Position numbers and translations under genes: made by a program. Below, piece after piece: positions 42,504 through 49,755 of a DNA stretch of 64,000 bases (position 1 is its first letter; each line of letters starts with the position of its first letter). Origin of the DNA: Burkholderiaceae bacterium (GTDB taxonomy: Bacteria > Pseudomonadota > Gammaproteobacteria > Burkholderiales > Burkholderiaceae_C). The stretch covers positions 62,001-126,000 of the forward strand of contig JACKLI010000002.1 of NCBI GenBank assembly GCA_024235995.1. Direction: 5' to 3'. The notes beneath the pieces were generated by a model, which searched no databases, was not told the DNA's origin, and saw only the letters and a list, made by a program, of their open reading frames with translations.

Positions 42504-44031
42504 GGTCGGACTCCGGTGATGCCTCATGAGGCTGGACGTTGCGCAGTGCGTCGTAGCGCTGCAGGTTGGCCAGTGGCGGCGTGTTGAGCTTGAGCATCGT
42601 GGCCACCGGTGGCTCGGGCACGCGCTGCTCCTTCAGACGCGAGAGCACGTTGAGCACGTGCTCGGCACTCACCCGCCCGGACTGCAGCGCCAGCTCTACC
42701 GCCACCACCACGGCCTCCAGTCCATGCAGGCTCACCCCCATGAGCACCTGCGCCATCACCCTGTCGCCACCGCTGTGGCGCAGCAACTGGCGCTGCATTT
42801 CCTGCAGTGGCTCGGGCATGGTCTTGAAGGGCGCGCCGTTGCGCAGCGCGCCGGGCTTTCGCTCGATGAGCGCGATGTAATGCATCCAGTCGTAGAGCGT
42901 CTGATCACGTTCGAAGCTGCGCGCCAGGCGCACCTGTCGCCCATCGGGCCCGACCACCAGCAGGCCATCCGCGTAGGCCCGCAGACTGACCACCGCATGA
43001 ATCCATTCACACGGCACGCTGTAGCGGTTGCGCTGGAAGTGGATCAGTGCGGTCGCAGAGACCCGTACCGGCTGCTCCACGTAGCCATCAAACGCACGGG
43101 GGTTGGGCATGAGACGAGCACGTTCGTCCTGCCAGACATCGGCCACCGTGAGCTGAGTCCATTCCGGGTGACTCATCTCAGCCCAGGCCTTCACGCAGGC
43201 CTGCTGCAACCAGTCGTTGAGTTCACCAAGCGTCCCCCAGCGCCGCTCGCTGGCCTCACGCCAGATGTCCTTGCGCCGATCCTGAACGTTCTTCTCCACG
43301 ACCCCCTTCTCCCAGCCGGCGGCCCGGTTGCAGAACTCCGGCTCGAACAGGTAGTGCCCGGTCATCGCCTCGAAGCGTGCATTGACGCTGCGCTGTTTGC
43401 CATGGCCGACCTTGTCCACAGCGGTCTTCATGTTGTCGTAGATGCCCCGCCGGGGCACGCCACCGAAGAGGGCGAACGCCCGTGCGTGCGCATCGAACAG
43501 CATCTCGTGCGCTTGGCTGTAGTACGCCACCAGGCAGAAGGCGCGACTGGCCGCCAGCTTGGTGTGTGCCACTTCCAGGCGGCGGCGCAGCCCGCCGATG
43601 AACAGGTACTCGCAGCTCCAGTCGAACTGGAACGCCTCGCCCAACTCGAAGCTCAGCGGCACGAACCCCGCACCACGCGCAGCGTTGCCTTGCTCTTGCT
43701 GCCAGCGCTGGGCAAAGGCGTAGACCGGCCCTCGGCTGCCGCTGTAGCCCTGCGCGCGCAGCGCCTCAAACATGGCCTTGATCCCGCGTCGATCGCGTTT
43801 GCTGCGATGGCTATCGGCCTTGAGCCATTGGCTCAACTGCTCCTTGTACGGATCCAGGATGCTGGGGCCCGACACCCGCTGCGGGTATCGGGGTTCGGCC
43901 ATCTGCCCGTCTTTGAGCCACTTGGTGGCTGTGTTGCGCGAGATGCCCAGGCGCCGGCTGGCCTCGCGCACCGACACGTCCTGCCTCAGCACGAGGCGGC
44001 GTAACTTGCTCAATGTGCTCACGTTGATCAC
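42496..44031 (-). CDS. istA: IS21 transposase IstA
   Basis: A 511-residue DDE transposase. The N-terminal helix-turn-helix reads SVREASRRLGISRNTATKWL. The catalytic core has Asp137 (FQFDWSCEYL), Asp199 (GIYDNMKTAV) and Glu246 (GWEKGVVEKNVQDRR), followed by the Mu-transposase-like C-terminal domain (HFQRNRYSVPCEW). Start is GTG at 44031 with an AGGAG ribosome site. The gene appears full length and undamaged, so the element may still supply transposition proteins even though its DNA is interrupted. Confidence 0.93.
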   Translation of the reverse strand: MINVSTLSKLRRLVLRQDVSVREASRRLGISRNTATKWLKDGQMAEPRYPQRVSGPSILDPYKEQLSQWLKADSHRSKRDRRGIKAMFEALRAQGYSGSRGPVYAFAQRWQQEQGNAARGAGFVPLSFELGEAFQFDWSCEYLFIGGLRRRLEVAHTKLAASRAFCLVAYYSQAHEMLFDAHARAFALFGGVPRRGIYDNMKTAVDKVGHGKQRSVNARFEAMTGHYLFEPEFCNRAAGWEKGVVEKNVQDRRKDIWREASERRWGTLGELNDWLQQACVKAWAEMSHPEWTQLTVADVWQDERARLMPNPRAFDGYVEQPVRVSATALIHFQRNRYSVPCEWIHAVVSLRAYADGLLVVGPDGRQVRLARSFERDQTLYDWMHYIALIERKPGALRNGAPFKTMPEPLQEMQRQLLRHSGGDRVMAQVLMGVSLHGLEAVVVAVELALQSGRVSAEHVLNVLSRLKEQRVPEPPVATMLKLNTPPLANLQRYDALRNVQPHEASPESDHA

Positions 44032-44137
44032 TCCTGCTCCCCCGTGCTGAAAAATTCAGCAGGATAGAGCGGCAACGTGGCTCAAATTTCAACGTGAATG
44101 CGTCCCGAAATGGCCCAGCTTTGGAAATGAATCAACA

Positions 44138-44426
44138 CCCAGCGTCAGCCAGAACGACGCCATCGAGATGCTGGCCCAGCACATCATCACCAAGCCCGTG
44201 TTTGATGCGCTGTTCGAGGGCTACGCCTTCACCAGCAAGAACCCCGTGTCCCAGTCCATGCAGAAGATCATGGACATCCTTGAGGCGCAGGCGCTGGACA
44301 AAGAGCACGAGACGCTGGAAGGCTTCTACGCCAGCGTGCGCGAGCGTGCCTCGGGCATCACCGACCCCAAGGGACGGCAGAAGATCATCGTCGAGCTGTA
44401 CGACAAGTTCTTCAAGACCGCCTTTG
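44138..44426 (+). pseudogene. Type ISP restriction-modification gene, central fragment
   Basis: Directly after the IS21 end the frame reads PSVSQNDAIEMLAQHIITKP, then VFDALFEGYAFTSKNPVSQS and YASVRERASGI, ending IIVELYDKFFKTAF. This is the segment between helicase and methyltransferase domains of type ISP (LlaBIII/LlaGI-like) single-chain enzymes, as I recall the family. There is no start codon of its own, the helicase part is lost on the left, and similarity stops abruptly at 44426 where a GTGCGAC sequence begins. About 96 of the more than 1000 expected residues remain. Confidence 0.65.
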
Positions 44427-44875
44427 GTGCGACAAGTCCCTTGGTCCGACGAGAACGTGTTTGCGGGTCGCCTAGGCCGGCGACCGAGAGTGAAATTGGC
44501 ATGAAGGCCTCACAAGCGAACGCGCTTGTGAGAGCCGGTGCTGTTGATGCGGCAGATCGTGCTTATGGAGTTACCAGGCTGACACGACCGTTCGATGCCG
44601 CACCTCACGGTGCCTTTGTTCACTGAGGCTGGATGTAGGGGCCATTGCGCATGCAACCCGAACATCTCCACCCTGGCGGGTACACGCCGAGCGTTGATGG
44701 CTCTCTTGGTTCGGCTATCTCTCGTTCCCCGAACCTCACCTGCCCCGAGCCAACGGCTCACACAGCGGCAACATGGGTGTCCGGCAGGGCCGCTGTGTTG
44801 TTCTCACCCATGAACAACAGTATGGATAAATGCACAGGACTGGTCAAGGCGTAAGCCGAGCCATCGAGTCATAAC
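44427..44875 (+). other. Putative 5' fragment of a group II intron (domain I)
   Basis: Begins GTGCGAC at the exact point where the type ISP frame breaks; GTGYG is the 5' consensus of group II introns. The next 450 bases encode nothing recognisable but are full of perfect stems: GGTCGCC/GGCGACC at about 44467-44486, CACAAGCG/CGCTTGTG at about 44512-44531, GAGCC/GGCTC near 44757 and CACAGCGGC/GCCGCTGTG near 44762-44798. A TATGG, possibly a tetraloop-receptor half, lies near 44565. No reverse-transcriptase frame and no domain V are seen, so if this is an intron it is truncated. Confidence 0.45.
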
Positions 44876-44887
44876 GACATCGAGCGC

Positions 44888-44907
44888 TTGGGACAACCTT
44901 GGGACAC
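44888..44907 (+). repeat. Arm-type integrase-site candidate, right end
   Basis: TTGGGACAACCTTGGGACAC differs at two positions from the left-end copy at 38927-38946 and has the same orientation. It lies 95 bp inside attR. Confidence 0.5.
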
Positions 44908-44956
44908 TGAGGGGAGGAATTTACTTTGAATCGGCATGAATGACGATCCAAAGTAA

Positions 44957-44989
44957 AAAAGCCTAAGTGCTTGATCCACTTAGGCTTTT
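44957..44989 (-). terminator. Element-borne terminator for tRNA-Pro
   Basis: A 13-bp stem (AAAAGCCTAAGTG at 44957-44969 with CACTTAGGCTTTT at 44977-44989) lies just beyond the tRNA-Pro 3' end. It resembles, but is not identical to, the terminator at 38784-38818. Reading from the tRNA, the element appears to have replaced the original terminator with its own. Confidence 0.8.
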
Positions 44990-45001
44990 CTGTTTTTTGT
45001 T

Positions 45002-45078
45002 TGGTCGGGGTGAGAGGATTCGAACCTCCGGCCTCTACGTCCCGAACGTAGCGCTCTACCAGGCTAAGCTACACCCCG
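45002..45078 (-). tRNA. tRNA-Pro (anticodon CGG)
   Basis: The minus strand gives CGGGGTGTAGCTTAGCCTGG at the 5' end, an anticodon arm CTACG-TTCGGGA-CGTAG with anticodon CGG, the T arm GGAGGTTCGAATCCTC and the acceptor CACCCCG followed by A and an encoded CCA. All four arms pair. It reads Pro CCG codons, which are common in this high-GC genome. The 3' half is duplicated at 38830-38876 as attL, so this copy is attR and was rebuilt by the element on integration. Confidence 0.96.
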
Positions 45079-45099
45079 ATGGTTTTGCCGGGTGCCCGA

Positions 45100-46110
45100 T
45101 CAGGAGCGCCGCTGCAAAAGCTGAGCCGACAATTCTAGCAAACTCTCGGTGTAGGGGTTGCGGGCAAAGCCCTGCAGGGCCTCGACCGCGCGGCGGGCCT
45201 GGTCGGATGCGGCGTCGCGGGCCTGCTCCAGCGCGCCGCAGTCCTGCACGATGCGCAGGATGGCGGGCAGCTCGTCGGTGCTGCCCGATTCGATGGCGCG
45301 GCGCACCAGGGCCGATTCGGTCGCGGCGGCGCGCCGCATGGCCACGATCAGGGGCAGGGTGACCTTGCCTTCGCGCAGGTCATCGCCCAGGTTCTTGCCC
45401 AGCTCGGCCGCGTCGCCCTCGTAGTCGAGCACGTCGTCGATGATCTGGAACGCCGTGCCCAGCGACTGGCCGTATTCGGCGCAGGCGGCCTCGACCTCGG
45501 GCGGGCTGCCGGCCAGCACCGCCGCCAGGCGGCAGCTGGCCTCGAACAGCTTGGCGGTCTTGGAGCGGATGACGCGCAGGTACGCCGCCTCGTCCAGCGC
45601 GGCGTCGCGGATGTTCATCAGCTGCAGCACCTCGCCTTCGGCGATGACGTTGGTGGCGTCGGCCAGGATCTGCATCACGCGCATGCTGCCGGTCTCGACC
45701 ATCATCTGGAAGGCGCGCGAGTACAGGAAGTCGCCCACCAGCACGCTGGCCGGGTTGCCGAAGACCTCGTTGGCGGTGGACTTGCCGCGGCGCAGGGTGG
45801 ATTCGTCCACCACGTCGTCGTGCAGCAGCGTGGCGGTGTGGATGAACTCGACCACCGCCGCCAGGTTGAAGCGCTGCTCGCTCGTGCAGCCGAGCGCGCC
45901 GCAGGTCAGCAGCAGCAGCACGGGCCGCAGGCGCTTGCCGCCCGAGGCGATGATGTAGCGCGCCACCTGCCCCACCAGCGGCACGCCCGAGTCCAGGCGT
46001 CGGGCGATGGTGGCATCGACCTCGCGCATGTCGGCGGCGGCCAGCTCGAGCGCGCGGTGATAGGGGGTGGAGGAGGCGGACAAGGCGTGCGGCAGAAAGG
46101 GGTCGAACAA
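45100..46110 (-). CDS. ispB: Octaprenyl (polyprenyl) diphosphate synthase
   Basis: Makes the long isoprenoid side chain of ubiquinone by adding isopentenyl diphosphate units. The 336-residue trans-prenyltransferase has GGKRLRPVL, the first aspartate-rich motif LLHDDVVDES, the GDFLYSRAF segment and the second motif FQIIDDVLDYEGD. The start is taken as TTG at 46110 (MFDPFLPHALSASST); it lies about 20 bases after the predicted transcription start and no ATG is available before residue 28. It is divergent from rplU and ends 22 bp from the tRNA-Pro gene. Confidence 0.93.
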   Translation of the reverse strand: MFDPFLPHALSASSTPYHRALELAAADMREVDATIARRLDSGVPLVGQVARYIIASGGKRLRPVLLLLTCGALGCTSEQRFNLAAVVEFIHTATLLHDDVVDESTLRRGKSTANEVFGNPASVLVGDFLYSRAFQMMVETGSMRVMQILADATNVIAEGEVLQLMNIRDAALDEAAYLRVIRSKTAKLFEASCRLAAVLAGSPPEVEAACAEYGQSLGTAFQIIDDVLDYEGDAAELGKNLGDDLREGKVTLPLIVAMRRAAATESALVRRAIESGSTDELPAILRIVQDCGALEQARDAASDQARRAVEALQGFARNPYTESLLELSAQLLQRRS

Positions 46111-46139
46111 CGCAGGCGAGGGCCGCGTGCGGCGCCCGG

Positions 46140-46145
46140 ATTATA
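46140..46145 (-). promoter_or_regulatory. -10 box of ispB
   Basis: Minus-strand TATAAT, 30 bp upstream of the TTG start of ispB. The upstream -35 region is weak. It supports the TTG start, because an earlier start would fall before the transcript. Confidence 0.55.
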
Positions 46146-46185
46146 GGTTTGCCCTACCGTGGCTTGGTTGGGCCAGGGGGCTGGT

Positions 46186-46214
46186 TTGCCAGCATCGGCG
46201 GGAGCCTCTATAAT
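46186..46214 (+). promoter_or_regulatory. Promoter of rplU-rpmA
   Basis: TTGCCA (46186-46191), 17-bp spacer, TATAAT (46209-46214): the best-looking sigma-70 promoter in the window, about 54 bp before rplU, as expected for a ribosomal protein operon. Confidence 0.85.
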
Positions 46215-46267
46215 GCGCGGTTCGCCGGAAATCCGTCTGGCGAGACTCAACCAACGAGGGTTTTCAT

Positions 46268-46585
46268 ATGTACGCGGTCATAAAAACCGGTGGCAAGCAG
46301 TATCGCGTTGCTGCCGGCGAAAAGATCAAAGTAGAACAGATTGCTGCGGACGTAGGCCAGGAAATCACCATCGACCAGGTTCTGGCTGTCGGCAGCGGCG
46401 GCAACCTGGTGGTGGGCGCGCCCCTGGTGTCCGGCGCCACCGTGGTGGCCAAGGTGCTGTCGCACGGCAGGCACGACAAGGTGCGCATCTTCAAGATGCG
46501 CCGGCGCAAGCACTACCAGAAGCGCCAGGGCCATCGCCAGAACTACACCGAACTCGAGATCGGCGCCATCAACGGCGGCAATTAA
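46268..46585 (+). CDS. rplU: 50S ribosomal protein L21
   Basis: A 105-residue protein starting MYAVIKTGGKQYRVAAGEKI, the universal bL21 opening, with FKMRRRKHYQKRQGHRQNYT near the C-terminus binding 23S rRNA. It forms an operon with rpmA 15 bp downstream. Confidence 0.98.
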   Translation: MYAVIKTGGKQYRVAAGEKIKVEQIAADVGQEITIDQVLAVGSGGNLVVGAPLVSGATVVAKVLSHGRHDKVRIFKMRRRKHYQKRQGHRQNYTELEIGAINGGN

Positions 46586-46600
46586 GGAAAGGAAAGCGAC

Positions 46601-46864
46601 ATGGCACAGAAAAAAGGCGGCGGCTCCACCCGCAACGGCCGCGATTCCAAACCGAAGATGCTGGGCGTGAAGGCGTTTGGTGGCCAGTCCATCAGCGCCG
46701 GCTCGATCATCGTGCGCCAGCGCGGCACGCGCTTTCATGCCGGCACCAACGTCGGCGTGGGCAAGGACCACACCCTGTTCGCGCTGGTCGACGGCCAGGT
46801 GTCGTTTGCGACCAAGGGCGCGCTGAACAAGCACACGGTCATCGTGACGCCGGTGGCGGCCTGA
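46601..46864 (+). CDS. rpmA: 50S ribosomal protein L27
   Basis: An 87-residue protein starting MAQKKGGGSTRNGRDSKPKM, whose N-terminal tail reaches the peptidyl-transferase centre. GGQSISAGSIIVRQRGTRFH is the bL27 core. No N-terminal extension of the kind that Firmicutes cleave is present. An AAGGAAAGG ribosome site precedes it, and a terminator follows. Confidence 0.98.
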   Translation: MAQKKGGGSTRNGRDSKPKMLGVKAFGGQSISAGSIIVRQRGTRFHAGTNVGVGKDHTLFALVDGQVSFATKGALNKHTVIVTPVAA

Positions 46865-46888
46865 TTTTTTCAGGCGCCTCGGTGCAGA

Positions 46889-46922
46889 CCAAAGCCCCGC
46901 GCCGCGGGGCTTTGGCGTTTTT
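46889..46922 (+). terminator. Intrinsic terminator after rpmA
   Basis: A perfect 12-bp stem (CCAAAGCCCCGC at 46889-46900 with GCGGGGCTTTGG at 46904-46915) with a three-base loop and a T-run CGTTTTT. It lies before obgE, so obgE is at least partly transcribed on its own. Confidence 0.9.
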
Positions 46923-46947
46923 GAGGCTGCCCTAAACTCCCACAATC

Positions 46948-48012
46948 ATGAAATTCGTCGACGAAGCCTTCATCGACATCGCCGCGGGCGATGGTGGCAA
47001 CGGCTGCGTGTCGTTTCGGCACGAGAAGTACAAGGAGTTCGGCGGCCCCAACGGCGGCGACGGCGGGCGCGGCGGCCACGTGTACGCGCTGGCCGACGCC
47101 AACCTCAACACGCTGATCGACTTTCGCTATGCGCGCCGCCACGAGGCCGGGCGCGGCGAGCACGGCATGGGCTCGGACATGTTCGGCGCCGCGGGCCACG
47201 ACATCACGCTGAAGATGCCGGTGGGCACCATCATCAGCGACGCCGAGACCGGGGAGGTGCTGTTCGAGCTGCTGACCGCGGGCGAGAAGATCATGATCGC
47301 CAAGGGCGGCGACGGCGGCTTTGGCAACCTGCGCTTCAAGAGCGCCATCAACCGCGCGCCGCGGCAAAAGACCCCCGGCTGGCCGGGCGTGCACCGCAGC
47401 CTGAAGCTGGAGTTGAAGGTGCTGGCCGACGTGGGCCTGCTGGGCATGCCCAACGCGGGCAAGTCCACCTTCATCGCCGCCGTCAGCAACGCGCGCCCCA
47501 AGATCGCCGACTACCCCTTCACCACGCTGTACCCCAACCTGGGCGTGGTGCGCGTGGGGCCCGAGCAGAGCTTCGTCATTGCCGACATTCCGGGCCTGAT
47601 CGAGGGCGCCTCCGAGGGCGCCGGGCTGGGCCATCAGTTCCTGCGCCACCTGCAGCGCACGCGCTTGCTGCTGCACATCGTCGACATCGCGCCGTTCGAC
47701 GAAGGCATCGATCCGGTGGCGCAGGCGCGCGCCATCGTGGCCGAGCTGAAGAAATACGACCCGGCGCTGCACGCCAAGCCACGCTGGCTGGTGCTCAATA
47801 AGCTGGACATGGTGCCGGTTGAGGAGCGCGCCGCGCGGGTCAAGGACTTCGTGCGGCGCCTGCGCTGGAAAGGGCCGGTGTTCGAGATTTCGGCGCTCAC
47901 GCGCGAGGGCTGCGAGCCGCTGGTGCAGGCCATTTACCAGCACGTGCATGCCGTGCAGCGCGCCGACGCGGGCGACGAGCCCGTCGATCCGCGCTTTGCT
48001 GATCAATCATGA
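46948..48012 (+). CDS. obgE: GTPase Obg/CgtA
   Basis: A 354-residue ribosome-associated GTPase that acts in 50S assembly and stress control. The glycine-rich Obg fold occupies residues 1-160 (GGDGGRGGHVYALADANLNT). The G domain follows with G1 GMPNAGKST, switch I YPFTTLYPNLG, G3 DIPGLIEGA and G4 NKLDMV. It ends soon after the G domain with no large C-terminal domain, as is usual in proteobacteria. It follows rplU-rpmA and precedes proB in the order common to betaproteobacteria. Confidence 0.97.
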   Translation: MKFVDEAFIDIAAGDGGNGCVSFRHEKYKEFGGPNGGDGGRGGHVYALADANLNTLIDFRYARRHEAGRGEHGMGSDMFGAAGHDITLKMPVGTIISDAETGEVLFELLTAGEKIMIAKGGDGGFGNLRFKSAINRAPRQKTPGWPGVHRSLKLELKVLADVGLLGMPNAGKSTFIAAVSNARPKIADYPFTTLYPNLGVVRVGPEQSFVIADIPGLIEGASEGAGLGHQFLRHLQRTRLLLHIVDIAPFDEGIDPVAQARAIVAELKKYDPALHAKPRWLVLNKLDMVPVEERAARVKDFVRRLRWKGPVFEISALTREGCEPLVQAIYQHVHAVQRADAGDEPVDPRFADQS

Positions 48013-48063
48013 ACTATTAAATCAATAGCTGCTCGCGCTTTTTTGATGCGGGCTGGCGGCCAA
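48013..48063. repeat. Dispersed ATAGCT-type repeat between obgE and proB
   Basis: ATTAAATCAATAGCTGCTCG, then CGCTTTTTTGATGCGGGCTG and GCGGCCAAAATGATTCAAG, occupy the obgE-proB gap; the proB start codon lies at its edge. Confidence 0.6.
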
Positions 48064-48064
48064 A

Positions 48065-49237
48065 ATGATTCAAGAATCGAGTGCACAGGTGCTGCGCCAG
48101 GCGCGCCGCATCGTGGTCAAGGTGGGCTCCAGCCTGGTGACCAACGAGGGCCGCGGGCTGGACGCCGCGGCCATCGGTGAGTGGTGCCGGCAGCTCGCGC
48201 TGCTGGAGCGTGGCGCGGGCGGGCAGGCGCCGCGCGAGCTGGTGATGGTCTCCAGCGGCGCCATTGCCGAGGGCATGAAGCGCCTGGGCTGGGCCAAGCG
48301 CCCGCGCGAGGTGAACGAGCTGCAGGCCGCCGCCGCCGTGGGCCAGATGGGCCTGGCGCAGATGTACGAGACCAAGCTGAGCGAGCAGGGCCTGCGCAGC
48401 GCGCAGGTGCTGCTGACGCACGCCGACCTGGCCGACCGCGAGCGCTACCTGAACGCGCGCTCCACCCTGATGACGCTGCTGCAGCACCAGGTGCTGCCGG
48501 TCATCAACGAGAACGACACGGTGGTCACCGACGAGATCAAGGTGGGCGACAACGACACCCTGGGCGCGCTGGTGGCCAACCTGATCGAGGCCGACCTGCT
48601 CGTCATCCTGACCGACCAGCGCGGGCTGTACACGGCCGACCCACGGCGCGACCCCAAGGCCGAGTTCGTGCACGAGGCGCGCGCGGGCGACCCGGCCCTG
48701 GAGCGCATGGCCGGCGGCGCCGGCTCGGGCATCGGCACCGGCGGCATGCTGACCAAGATCGTGGCGGCGCGGCGCGCGGCGGGCTCGGGCGCCTCCACCG
48801 TGATCGCCTGGGGGCGCGAACCCGATGCGCTGCTGCGCCTGGCGGCGGGCGAGAACATCGGCACCCTGCTGGTGGCGCCCACGCACAAGACGCAGGCGCG
48901 CAAGCAGTGGATCGCCGACCACCTGCAGCTGCGCGGCTCCATCACGGTGGACGAGGGTGCGGCCGCCAAGCTGCGCCGCGAGGGCAAGAGCCTGCTGCCC
49001 ATCGGCATGACGCAGGCGGAAGGCGATTTTTCGCGCGGCGACGTGATCGCCATCCGCGACGGCGCCGGCCGCGAACTGGCGCGCGGCCTGGCCAACTATT
49101 CAAGCAGCGAGGCGCGCCTGCTGTGCCGCCGGCCGTCCCGCGACATCGAAAAGCTGCTGGGCTACAGCGGCGGGCCCGAGATGGTGCACCGGGACAACCT
49201 GGTGCTGACGCAGCCGGGCGCCGGCGCCGATCAGTAG
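48065..49237 (+). CDS. proB: Glutamate 5-kinase
   Basis: Phosphorylates L-glutamate to glutamyl-5-phosphate, the first step of proline synthesis and the usual point of proline feedback. The 390-residue product has the kinase domain (RRIVVKVGSSLVTNEGRG, VMVSSGAIAEG, PVINENDTV, GSGIGTGGMLTKI) and a C-terminal PUA domain (about residues 280-375, GSITVDEGAAAKL). Its stop overlaps the convergent CNP1-like gene by 7 bp. Confidence 0.96.
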   Translation: MIQESSAQVLRQARRIVVKVGSSLVTNEGRGLDAAAIGEWCRQLALLERGAGGQAPRELVMVSSGAIAEGMKRLGWAKRPREVNELQAAAAVGQMGLAQMYETKLSEQGLRSAQVLLTHADLADRERYLNARSTLMTLLQHQVLPVINENDTVVTDEIKVGDNDTLGALVANLIEADLLVILTDQRGLYTADPRRDPKAEFVHEARAGDPALERMAGGAGSGIGTGGMLTKIVAARRAAGSGASTVIAWGREPDALLRLAAGENIGTLLVAPTHKTQARKQWIADHLQLRGSITVDEGAAAKLRREGKSLLPIGMTQAEGDFSRGDVIAIRDGAGRELARGLANYSSSEARLLCRRPSRDIEKLLGYSGGPEMVHRDNLVLTQPGAGADQ

Positions 49238-49755
49238 TAGAGCACCTGGTCGCCGGTCTTCAGCGCGCGCACGATCTCGGCCACCGAATGGCGTACGGTC
49301 GTGCCGTTGCACAGGCCGCCGCGCGCCAGCTGGTAGGGGTGGCGCACCATCACGGTGTTTTGCCCCATCATGGGCTTCCACGCGCTTTCGGTGCTGGGGG
49401 TCCAGGGGCTGCCCTGCACCTGGCGGGCGTAGACGCGGTATTCGGCCGTGGCGCAGCGGATGCCTTCGTAGGTGGCGTTGACGGCCGAGCTGCCGCGCGT
49501 CACCACCACGTAGCGCACGATGCCGGTCTGTACGTTGACGCTGATGGTGGCCGGGTCGACCCCCATCTTCACCGTCGAGGTGCGCGGCATCTCGATCTCG
49601 ATCAGGTGGTCCAGGCTGTAGCTGGGCGGGGGCGGCGGGGCGTCTTCCTTCCAGTCGGCGCGCTCGAGCTCGACGGTTTGCGCGCCGGCGGCCGCGGCCA
49701 GCGCCAGCAGCGCGGCGCCGGCCAGCGTCCGCGCCAGGGTGCCCATGCGTGTCAT
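49231..49755 (-). CDS. CNP1-like family protein, exported
   Basis: A 174-residue periplasmic protein with a signal peptide (LARTLAGAALLALAAAAGAQ). The mature part contains WKEDAPPPPPSYSLDHLIEI, the run GIRCATAEYRVYARQ and CNGTTV, matching the CNP1-like family named from a Neisseria antigen. Two cysteines could form a disulfide. Function unknown. The start overlaps the rppH stop (ATGA) so the two are coupled, and its own stop overlaps that of proB on the other strand. Confidence 0.82.
   Translation of the reverse strand: MTRMGTLARTLAGAALLALAAAAGAQTVELERADWKEDAPPPPPSYSLDHLIEIEMPRTSTVKMGVDPATISVNVQTGIVRYVVVTRGSSAVNATYEGIRCATAEYRVYARQVQGSPWTPSTESAWKPMMGQNTVMVRHPYQLARGGLCNGTTVRHSVAEIVRALKTGDQVLYY

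Larger units (their letters stand above)
39202..44137. mobile_element. IS21-family insertion sequence, interrupted by an ISL3 transposon
   Basis: The ends are inverted copies: TGTTGATTCAT at 39202-39212 and ATGAATCAACA at 44127-44137. Each end also holds subterminal repeats with a (T)GAGCCA core (for example TTGAGCCACTG at the left, seen inverted as GTGGCTCAA at the right). Removing the ISL3 insertion leaves about 2.52 kb with istA and istB, the normal size of IS21 elements. The element splits a type ISP restriction gene. No exact target duplication is visible at its edges (GAGCAGC before, CCCAGCG after). Confidence 0.82.
38830..45048. mobile_element. Decayed integrative element in tRNA-Pro(CGG)
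   Basis: Bounded by two 47-bp direct repeats of the tRNA-Pro 3' half; excision would remove 6172 bp. Contents in order are an arm-type repeat, a truncated integrase, a piece of a type ISP restriction gene, an IS21 element containing an ISL3 transposon, the next piece of the type ISP gene, a putative group II intron fragment, a second arm-type repeat and a terminator. No intact integrase, relaxase or replication gene remains, so it could move only with help in trans. By eye, base composition and gene content differ from the surrounding core genes. Confidence 0.88.

Noticed and set aside
39190..44150. Target-site duplication of the IS21 element
   Set aside because: The flanks share only CAGC, offset by two bases, so no exact duplication can be claimed; it may have decayed.
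44510..44854. Small open frames on both strands in the segment beyond the type ISP fragment
   Set aside because: They fall in strongly structured sequence, have no ribosome sites and no protein character; treated as intron-like RNA instead.
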